The notes under the pieces were generated by a model. It ran no database searches, was not told the origin of the DNA, and was given only the letters and a program-made list of their open reading frames with translations. This document shows, piece after piece, positions 45,394 to 54,000 of a stretch of DNA of 64,000 nucleotides (position 1 is the stretch's first letter; the number at the start of each line of letters is the position of its first letter). The stretch is taken from positions 744,001-808,000 of the forward strand of contig JAYJMM010000097.1 of assembly GCA_037349105.1 (NCBI GenBank), given 5' to 3'. The translations under genes were made by a program, and so were the position numbers. This DNA is from Limnomonas spitsbergensis (lineage: Eukaryota; Chlorophyta; Chlorophyceae; Chlamydomonadales).

Positions 45394-46033
45394 GATGGTT
45401 GCTTCTCGTCCGTGGTGGACTTCTTCCCCACTGAGTGGCGGACACCTACGGGCGGACTCAGCGTCTACACGCTGGCCGCGTATGCGCAGCGCGTTAAGCT
45501 GTGGCTGGAACTTCTAGATGACAGGCGTGGAGCTGGTCGCTTGTAGAGCTGCGACTAATGGCCTGTCGGGTCGCGAGCCCTGCAGGTCGTTATGAGTCAC
45601 TTACCGCGTGTAGCGGGCGAAGCCGTAGCCGTAGACTGCGGACGACGTAGTCCTAGGTTGGGCTGGGCTTCGGGTTAGGTGTTCTCGAGCTTGCTAGATG
45701 GCGCTGTCGCTGATCTAGGCTTGACTGACTTAGTGGTACTGGCTTTGTTGCACTTCACTGGGTAGGTCTCCGAGATCTAGCCGGTGCTGGTTACAAAAAG
45801 AGGCCTGTCCACTTAAAAGGAACGAAGTAAATGTCAAGCGTGCAAGCCGGGATTCAAAGGTCCCGGCAAGCCCTATTTACTGAGTACGGGAAATCCTGCC
45901 TCAGACCTTCCCGAAAGTGGGAAGCTGGGCTCCTAACCCTAAAAAGGGGGCTCCGCAGGGAAGCTGCGGAGTCTACGGGGACGCGTCAGTGGTCCCTACG
46001 GTTTTGGCACGTATACTGCATTATACCGTGACA
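45394..46033 (+). repeat. E3 terminal repeat part B
   Basis: Starts GATGGTTGCTTCTCG and ends ATACCGTGACA. Together with the outer A it forms an 885-bp TG...CA unit like a complete LTR. It is followed by GC and the second A copy. Confidence 0.8.
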
Positions 46034-46035
46034 GC

Positions 46036-46280
46036 TGTCGCACCATAAAGCAGTAACCGTGCCAAAATGGTGTAAGCTGTCCTTACTGCCTTAGAGAGGC
46101 TCAAAGTACTCACAACTAAGGTTCAACACCTGTACACACGTGCCTCTTGTACTACACTGCTGAGGTACAAGGGCTGTAAAGGGGTAACTTGGTACAGCGT
46201 ACCTCATAAGAGCTAAGGCTGGGATAAGGCTGGCCTACCCGGGCGCCCCTAGCTGTGGGTACCGCCCCTACTTTACTCGC
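46036..46280 (+). repeat. E3 terminal repeat part A, inner copy
   Basis: Joined directly to the internal region through CCCCCCGCTCC, as in E1 and E2. Confidence 0.85.
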
Positions 46281-47163
46281 CCCCCGCTCCTCACGAAACG
46301 CACACCGGGCGTGCGTGGGGAGCCGGACTAGGGGTGGTACTGAAACTGAGATCGGAAAATATGTACACTCAGAACTGGTCAGTTCCCTAACACGGAATCC
46401 TCCGAAACACTGGACTGCAAAACAGCCAGTCGGCTGAAAAAAGAATCCACTGAAGAAAATCCACTGCAGGAAATCAACAAAAGGAAATTCACCAAAGAAA
46501 GGCACCAAAGAAAACTCACTGAAACCCGTGGCGAACCCTAGGTCCAACCAAGGTACCGAAAACTCGACTCAGGCCTCTGGGTTCCCGGTCTCTCTCTGGC
46601 CTGATCAGGGCATACAGAATCCGGTACCGTCACCATTGTCATGCTTGTTGGAAGTCAAGAAAGGGTCAGAACCCCTGAAAAACCATCAGAACTACGGGAA
46701 GCCAGCGGCCTTCAGAATCCATCAGAAATTGTCAGAATCCCTCAGAAATCAGAACGCATCGGAAACCATCAGAAACCAGAATTCCACAGAAACCAGAATT
46801 CCACAGAAACCATCAGAAATCAGAGGTCAGAAATTATCAGACCTCAGAACGCATCAGAAACCATCAGAACCCAGAATTCCTCAGAGACCATCAGAAATCT
46901 ACAGCGGGTCGCATGAGAATGAACCGAATCTTCAGTGGGGCTCATCCGGGCCTACAGACTTCTCCTGTTATTCAACCCTCAGCTCTTCATAGGAACACGG
47001 AAACCCGCTGCTCTCGCCCCACTGCGCCGTTGACACCTGGCCCTAAGCTACAGGAGACGTGTGCAGTAGCAGCGGTGCTTCTCCCAACCCGCCTCTACAG
47101 GTGGCTGGCCCTGTGGCGGTTCTATGGCTATTATCCCTCCCTGTCCCCCTTGGCTGTCTGCCC
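46281..47163. other. E3 3' noncoding region with hairpin and ATCAGAAA array
   Basis: A hairpin at 46286-46324 (including ACGCAC pairing with GTGCGT) follows the A repeat. From about 46675 to 46900 there is an array of units such as ATCAGAAACC and CAGAATTCC. Layout matches E1 and E2. Confidence 0.55.
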
Positions 47164-48210
47164 CTAGGCAGCTGTCTCCTCCTCTGCTCTTGCTGCGTCG
47201 GTGGCCGCTTTGGCCCTGCGCTGGACTGCCCTGGGGGTGACGTTGGCTTCTCCTCTGCCCGTTGTGTATGAAATGTCATACAGCCCGTTGGGCATGGGCC
47301 TGGCGATGCCCCGCTCCATCTGTTTAGTGGCCGGATTGGTGGCCATGACCTCCACCTCTGGCTTGTCCATGGCTCCTGTCTCCTGGGCTGCTCTGGCGGC
47401 TGCCCTGGCTGCCCGGGGCGCTGTCTCCTCGTGATGGGCTGGTTTGTTCGGTACTGCTGCTGCGGCCGGGCCCGTCTCTTGGCTGGTCCTTGATGCTGGC
47501 TCGCACCTGGGGCACATCCAATCGCCCTCGGGTATGGCGTAGAGCGCCGGCGTGAGGCAGTCCATGTGCCAGCCGGTGTTGCATGCGTCGCACAGGAGCA
47601 TGACGTCCCCCCGGTCGGGTAGGCGGCAGACTTCGCAGGACAGGCTGACGTTGGGCCTGGAGGTGCTGAAATCCACCCTGCCTTTCAGGTTGGGGAGGTG
47701 GCACGGGGAGCAGTTGACTGCGTTCTCTGTTACGGTCAAGCCATCGGCGCCCTCCAGCACCAACGCCCCCGTCTCCCCCAGCCTCTGCACCCGCAGGATT
47801 TCCGGCCTGGCTTTGGGGTCGAGGCTGCGCCGCTCCGAAGCGTACCGGACGTACACGTAATCCCCAACGGCGAACCGCCTGACCTGGGGCACATATCCTC
47901 CTCCGCGGATCCTGGCGTAGCGCAACTTGTCCCGGTGCTGTGCGATCTTCAGGTGCTCTCCCGCGACCGGAAGGGCCTCCTTGATCCTGGCCACCCTGGC
48001 GAGGAGCAGGTCTGCGGCCTCCTCCACCGTTGCTACTCGCGCTGTGCTCCATAGGTCTGCCCCGACCTTGGAGGGGAACACTGGCTTCTGCCCGTACAGG
48101 ACCTCGTAGGGAGCCATGCGCGTAGCCTGCTGAGGCAGCACCGGAAACCCAGCGCTACCCACGGGACCATCCTGTCCCACGAGTCGTCGCTGCTCCCGTC
48201 CCCGCAGCAC
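47164..48210 (-). CDS. E3 integrase C-terminal part with PHD finger
   Basis: Continuation of the pol gene in another frame than 48033-51056. It begins in the integrase after the catalytic core (ATRMAPYEVLYGQKPVFPS), passes through an SH3-like part (GDYVYVRYAS ... ILRVQRLGETGALVLEG), and then a complete C4HC3 PHD finger at about 47506-47638: CEVC, CDAC, GWHMDC, MCPRC. It ends in an Ala/Arg/Glu-rich tail. In known retroelements integrase-tail chromodomains steer integration by reading histone marks; a PHD finger could do the same, which is inference. The overlap in another frame with the upstream ORF shows a frameshift near 48130-48170. Confidence 0.75.
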   Translation of the reverse strand: MLRGREQRRLVGQDGPVGSAGFPVLPQQATRMAPYEVLYGQKPVFPSKVGADLWSTARVATVEEAADLLLARVARIKEALPVAGEHLKIAQHRDKLRYARIRGGGYVPQVRRFAVGDYVYVRYASERRSLDPKARPEILRVQRLGETGALVLEGADGLTVTENAVNCSPCHLPNLKGRVDFSTSRPNVSLSCEVCRLPDRGDVMLLCDACNTGWHMDCLTPALYAIPEGDWMCPRCEPASRTSQETGPAAAAVPNKPAHHEETAPRAARAAARAAQETGAMDKPEVEVMATNPATKQMERGIARPMPNGLYDISYTTGRGEANVTPRAVQRRAKAATDAARAEEETAA

Positions 48211-51056
48211 TTGCGCAGGCCCGTCTTGAGGGTCTGGACAGCCCGTTCGGATAGCCCATCCGCCTGGGGATGGTTGGCGGAGGTGGTGCGATGGTCAATG
48301 AAGCAATCTAGTAACATGTCTAGGAACTCTCCCTGGAACTCTGTCCCCTGATCGGTGACCACTTCTGCGCATCCCCCAAACCGTGCGACCACGTTTTGGA
48401 AGAATGCCAAGGCCGTCACGTCAGACGCCTTGCTGGGGATGGGGATAAGTTCCACCCACTTGGAGTAGTGCTCTACACACACCATGACGTACCGGTTGCC
48501 CCTAGGCGTGGTAGTGAACGGCCCGCACAGGTCCACACCCCAGCGGAAAAATAAACCCTCAATAGGGAGTGGGTGCAGGTCTGGCTGCGTGTGATTGAAC
48601 GTGGACGCCCTTGCCCTGTCGCACACCCCGCACTCCTGGACAGCCTTCCTGACCGCTGCCCTAAGCCCTCTCCACCAGTGCTGCTGCAGGATCATGAAGG
48701 CTGTGCGGTGGCTGCCGAAGTGACCTGTGCTAGCGTGAGCTTCCCTGATTACTGCCTGTCTGTCCTCGGGCCTGGGAACTACACACCGCCGTCCGTCTGG
48801 CATCACCCGCATCAGCACGCCCCCCCTCTCTGGTTCCCACTGGAAAGGTGCGGCTCTGCGCTGCACCCTGGCATGTTCCCCTGCCTCTGCCCCAGGGGGG
48901 TGCATTTTTGATTGCAGGTAGTGCAGGACTGGCACGTCTGTCCATACGTCCACCCGGGCTGCAGGCCCTGCTGCGCATCCTGGCGGGTCCACGACCTCCC
49001 CTGCCTCGTCGTCAGCTACCCGGACGGGATCTGGGTCTGGGTCAGACTGCCCACCTGGTTCCTGGGCTGCATCCGCCCAGTCTGCTGCCGCTGACTCCCC
49101 CAAGCATTGCCGATACGTTGCAGCCGCTTCGTCCTCGCCGGAGCATGCTTTGCCTGCACTGGCTAGGGCGCAATGTGTGGACGTCAGGGTCATGCCGATA
49201 GCAGGGTCGCGGTCCGGGCCTGGTAAACCAGCCCTGCGGGCCAGCTCTCTAGGGATGATCTTGGCCGCCTCGAGGGCTATGGTGAGCCAAGCCTCGAGAG
49301 CCCAAGCATCCATGCACCTGCCCAAGGCGGCCCTCCTATCTCCCTCAGGAAAGTCGGGGCGGGGCAAAGTGGACCCCACTGCGTACCCCATGGCCCTCTC
49401 CCTTTCATTTGCATTTGGTTCCTGCAGGCCCCCCATGGGCCTGAAAACCATGCCGATCTGCCCGTTCCGGAAAGCGTAGGATGCGGGGGTGGCCATGAGG
49501 CAGGGCAGCGCCCTCCTTGGTTGCCCAGACACATTGATACGGTACCCGCCGTTATCGGGGCAGGCCACGACCTGCGCCCTACTACCCTCGTCCAGAATGT
49601 CATCCACAATACCGTCGTGCGGCCTATGCGATGCCTGGATAACAAACTCAATGTCTGCAGCTGGTGCTAGGTTGCCCCAGTAGTTGCGCGTGCGGTGGGC
49701 ATAGGAGCCCACTTGCGCTGCATCAAACAGGGAAGGCCTGCCCAGCATCTTGCACACCTCGCCGAAAGCCTCTACGCTAGTCTTCTCGCTCCTCTGGTTT
49801 AGCTGCATAGCGACATTTTCAATCAGGTATGCTGGCGGCTTGGCCCTCTGCAGGATCTGCAAGGAGCCGAGCAGCTTGATAAGCGGGAAGAAAGACTTGC
49901 TCCTGGCCCCCTCGAGCCCCTTGCCCTTGCCTGCAGCCGACAAGTCGTGGCACTCCCATCCTGCTACCATAAACCACTGGCGACCTTGCTGTGCCCCAGC
50001 CTCTATGAAGTGATGGGCAGTAATGGAGTACACGTCCTGGGGCAATGCCCTGAACGCCCCCTCGACAGCAGGCGCTGGGAGCAATAGCGGGTATTGCTTG
50101 TGCAGCTGCACCAGTCTCCCCCCCGCGATCTCCCGCATGGTGGCACTGGTGTCGGCGTACAGATACTGGATGACCGGGATGCCTGCTCTAAGCACCATCT
50201 CAAGCCCAGAGCACATACCTCCGAAGGGCTCGAACAGGACCACTCCCTCTTGCTCCAGGGCGTACACCGCCGCTGTCGGTAGGCATGCCGTATCCACCCC
50301 TGCATGGAGGTGGGCCGGAGTCGAGCGGGGCAGGTCGGTCAGCACATTGTTGATCAGGTCCCTGGCCCTGGCCCTGCTATTGAAAGCTCTTTCTGCAGTA
50401 CTGGCAGGCTGTGCCTGCTCATCGTCCTCATCCTTTGCGCTGGATATAGCCTGGCCGCACGGGGCCACTGTACATGCCGTCTCAGCGGCCCGCAGGCGGC
50501 GCACGCCTCGTCTGCCCTCTTGTGCCAGGCGCACCACCTGATCTGCGTGCCACTGGTTTACCCTGCCTAGGCCTGTGAGCATAGCGACCTGAGATCCGCA
50601 GGTGGTCCCACTAGGGGTGTGCGGTTCAGGTGCGACATCGTCTAGCCGCGCTCCTGTGCGGTCGTCAGATGACGGGAGGGGTGACCTAGACGGGATATCT
50701 GCGTTCTGGTGGCAGGCCCCTGACCGGTGGACAATGGTAATGTCAAGCTCCTGGAGCATGAGTGCCCAGCGTGCGTGCTGCCCCACTAGGGCCTGGTTAT
50801 CCATGAGATAGGTGAGGGGTTCGTGGTCTGTGACCAAATGCACCTTGCACCCAAAGAGCATATGACGGTACGTCCGGGCAGCGTACACAGCGGCGAGCAT
50901 TTCCCCCTGAAATGACGAGTAGTTCTTTTCGCTTTTGTTCAGGGAACGGGAAGTGCAGGCTACCATGTACTCCCTGCCGCTGTCGTCACACTGCCCTAGC
51001 ACCGCCCCTATACCCTGTTTAGAGAAGTCGGTGTACAACAGGTGGCCCCTTGCCAT
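48033..51056 (-). CDS. E3 RNase H - C5-cytosine methyltransferase - integrase
   Basis: 1007 codons in three blocks. Residues about 1-160: RNase H (LYTDFSKQGIGAVLGQ, the Glu in FQGEMLA, VTDHEPLTYLMD, HQNADIPSR). Residues about 265-610: a C5-cytosine DNA methyltransferase with motif I (LFEPFGGMCSGLEM, about 50175-50243), motif IV with the catalytic Cys (GWECHDLSAAGKGKG, Cys codon 49950-49952), motif VI ENV (49812-49820), motif VIII (AHRTRNYWGNL, about 49675-49704) and a C-terminal ERERAMGY (about 49382-49408). It resembles DNMT3-type enzymes in YWGNL and ENVAM; motif IV has EC where most have PC. Residues about 770-940: integrase HHCC finger and DDE core (VDLCGPF, VTDQGTEF, SERAVQTL). It is joined to the upstream and downstream pol ORFs by frame changes, so as printed it is not continuous with the reverse transcriptase. 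Confidence 0.8.
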   Translation of the reverse strand: MARGHLLYTDFSKQGIGAVLGQCDDSGREYMVACTSRSLNKSEKNYSSFQGEMLAAVYAARTYRHMLFGCKVHLVTDHEPLTYLMDNQALVGQHARWALMLQELDITIVHRSGACHQNADIPSRSPLPSSDDRTGARLDDVAPEPHTPSGTTCGSQVAMLTGLGRVNQWHADQVVRLAQEGRRGVRRLRAAETACTVAPCGQAISSAKDEDDEQAQPASTAERAFNSRARARDLINNVLTDLPRSTPAHLHAGVDTACLPTAAVYALEQEGVVLFEPFGGMCSGLEMVLRAGIPVIQYLYADTSATMREIAGGRLVQLHKQYPLLLPAPAVEGAFRALPQDVYSITAHHFIEAGAQQGRQWFMVAGWECHDLSAAGKGKGLEGARSKSFFPLIKLLGSLQILQRAKPPAYLIENVAMQLNQRSEKTSVEAFGEVCKMLGRPSLFDAAQVGSYAHRTRNYWGNLAPAADIEFVIQASHRPHDGIVDDILDEGSRAQVVACPDNGGYRINVSGQPRRALPCLMATPASYAFRNGQIGMVFRPMGGLQEPNANERERAMGYAVGSTLPRPDFPEGDRRAALGRCMDAWALEAWLTIALEAAKIIPRELARRAGLPGPDRDPAIGMTLTSTHCALASAGKACSGEDEAAATYRQCLGESAAADWADAAQEPGGQSDPDPDPVRVADDEAGEVVDPPGCAAGPAARVDVWTDVPVLHYLQSKMHPPGAEAGEHARVQRRAAPFQWEPERGGVLMRVMPDGRRCVVPRPEDRQAVIREAHASTGHFGSHRTAFMILQQHWWRGLRAAVRKAVQECGVCDRARASTFNHTQPDLHPLPIEGLFFRWGVDLCGPFTTTPRGNRYVMVCVEHYSKWVELIPIPSKASDVTALAFFQNVVARFGGCAEVVTDQGTEFQGEFLDMLLDCFIDHRTTSANHPQADGLSERAVQTLKTGLRKCCGDGSSDDSWDRMVPWVALGFRCCLSRLRAWLPTRSCTGRSQCSPPRSGQTYGAQRE

Positions 51057-54000
51057 CTGGACCCGTTCCGCTGTAGTCAGGTCTGCGTAGCACCCTGCCT
51101 CCTTCGCACATCTCAGTTTTGATCAGCTGAAACGCCTGGGCCTGCTCGGGACCCCACACAAACGGGACCCCCTTGACAAGCAATGCGTTGATGCATGCGG
51201 CTTTGCGAGAGAAATCCGGGATGTAGCACCGGTAGAAGTTAAGGAATCCCATGACCTCCTGAATGTTCTTGACCGATGCGGGTTCGGGCAGAGCCATGAC
51301 GGCCGCTATTTTGGCTGCGTGCGGTGTGAGACCTTGGGCCGAGACGTTGTGGCCTAGGTACTCCACCGTGGCACACCCAAACAGGGACTTGTCAGGATGC
51401 GCTCGCAGGCCTACCGCGTGGAGCATGTCTAGCATGAGCTCGACATGCCTGATGTGATCTGCAGGTGTGTCACTATACACCAGCAGGTCGTCAATGAAAG
51501 CCACACAGAAGGAGCTCAGGCCCGCCCTGGCGATCTCTTCCTCCATCATACGCTGGAAGAAGGGAGGCCCGTTGCGTAGTCCAAAGTTCAACTTTGTGTA
51601 CATCCATAGTTCTGGGCCCATCCAGAAAGCCGTTTTGGGCTGGTCCTTGACCTTGATCGGGATCTGCATGAATCCTGACCTCAGATCCACCTTGCTAAAC
51701 ACTTTAGCTGTGCCCAGGTTCTGAAAGATAGTTTCCATCCTGGGGATAGCAAACTCCTGCTTGGCCGTGCGGAGGTTCATTCTCCTCATGTCATGCGCAA
51801 TGCAGTGATCTGACCACTCGCCTGTCTCGGCACACTTCTTGGCCGCTACGACCGAGTTGGCCGCAAACTTGATGGGCCCTCCCTGGGGGACCCTGACAAT
51901 AATGCCTGCCTCTATCATGGGCTGGCACTTCTCTTTGAAAATGGCTGCTTTAGGGGGTGGCATGTCCCTTGCTTTCTGAAAGCACGAGCTGTGCTCGTCC
52001 TCTAGGGCCAGCGTAAACTCACCCTGTGCACCGCAGTAGCCTGGCAGTTCAAGCATGGAGTAGGCGAACGCCCCTTGACGGTCCCGTAGGCTCTGCTCCA
52101 GCTGCTCCTGCTGCTCCCCAGTAAAGTCGGGGTGCTTCCCGAGCAGCCACCCCTCCTCAGTTTTGACGTACTCTGAGGGTGCATGCACCACCCCTCCGGG
52201 CTGGAACATGTTGATGACTCCCCCTGCCAGCGGCTCCCCTGTCACTGCCTGTGGCCCTGCGCTGGATGTGCCCTGATCCCAGGTGCTTTGCGGACGGGGG
52301 GGTCGAGGGGCGGGCATATCCACTGGGGGTCGCAGCCAACCAGGCTCCAGCTTGGCAGCCGCCTCCCTGCTGCAGACGAATGCTCCTTGTCCGGCAGTGA
52401 ATCCCCCTCCTCGCACGCCCCTTCCGCTGGCCTGTGCCCCAGGGAGGCAGGAGAGCAGGAGCCACACCAATGCCAGGTGGCACAGGCAAGCCATAAGGCC
52501 CCTGAACGCTGTGCAGGGAAGGAGACCCTTGCAGGCCGGCTGCTGTCTGGGGCTGGGCTGTGGTCCTGCAGGGGCTGCCGGTGACGGCACTGCTGGCGGG
52601 CCCCGGTCCTCTGGTCCCTCCCGCCAGGAGATTTCCAGCTCCACCTGGCTGATCCTGGTGGGCGGCGATGGGCACCCTGTGCTGTTACTGGCGTCTCTTG
52701 CCGCTGCTTTCCTGCGTCGTTGGCGCGCGCGGGTCCTGGCGTTCCTTGCCCTTCGCGCTGCTGCGGCCCTGACCTTGGAGGAGTCCGCTGGTCTGTTTTC
52801 GCCCCTGCTGGTGGGGGTCTGATGTCCCTCTGCCGCTGTTGGACCTGTGCAGCCTGCAGCGGATCTGTAAGCGCCTTCCGGGCTGACAGTCTGGGCTCTG
52901 GCGCTGCTGCTGCTCCTGGCTGCGCTGCGCGGCTGTCTGCCCAGCTGGTGGGGCTGGAGCATCGTTCGCTGGATGGCCTGGTAGTTCCATAGGCTGGTTC
53001 TCTCCGGAACCCCCCACTCCACCGGCCAGTCGTCCAATGGCTCGCCTGCCTCTGGCCACCGCCCCTCGTCATTGGCCTTGATGAGCTCTGCCCCGATGGA
53101 CAGGATCTGGGCGTACTGGACCGCGTGCATGGACGGCTGTAGGGGCTGGTCTGCTGTTTCCCTGTACCATTCCCTGAATGGCACTGGGCGCTGCTCCCCC
53201 CTTCTAGCCTGGTTGGCCTCGTCCTGCCTTCGCTCCTCGATGGCCTGCCGTACGTCGGAGATGGTTGCCCTGCTGTGCGCTGCCTTGAACACCACCTCCC
53301 TTTCGCCGGGCAAGGCTTCCTGCGCGCTGCACCACCATCGCACCCCGAGCCTGGAGTCCTCCTCCATCTGCCTTTGCCTGATGAAACCCAGCGACTGGTT
53401 CCTCTCGGGGCATGCCATGGCTAAGTGCCCCTGGTGGAAGCAGATGGCGCATCTGCCCTCTCGCAGGCGTGGTGTGGGGCAGGCGTGGTAGTCGTGCCCC
53501 CTTTTTCCGCAGCGTTCGCACGGCTCGCTGTGGACGGAGTGGTGGCCCCACGCCGGGGGAACTGCATCGCTGCAGCCGCAGCAGGCCCACACCCCTCGCC
53601 GGGTACCTCCTATGCCCGGCTTGTCCATGCAGGTGCCGCATGCCTTGGCGTGGCAACGACAGCAACGCCTGCTGGGCTGTTCTGTTGGGCCAATGCTTTC
53701 CCCGCATCCCAAGCAGCTTGGCAGCTTGGCCTCGGGGGTCATGCAGAACTGGCACACCCTGGCTGCCCCTGTCCGCGGTGTTCTCATGCACACGTCATGC
53801 CATGCTGTTCCGCATGCGCTGCACCAGATCAAGCGCTCGCCTGTGCGGGCCTGGTCGCATCCTGCGCATGGCTCCTTGCGCTCTTGGCCGGAGCCAGAGG
53901 ATTGGCTTGAGGTCCCGGCGCCGCCTGTGCCTGGGTCCCCCTCCAGCGCTGGCGGTTGTGCCTCGCTGAGGGCCCTTAATCGGCCGCGGAATGCCTGCCG

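Noticed and set aside
52430..52500. Envelope protein
   Set aside because: One hydrophobic segment resembles a signal peptide, but there is no separate env ORF, no fusion or second membrane segment, and it lies inside the gag-pol frame.
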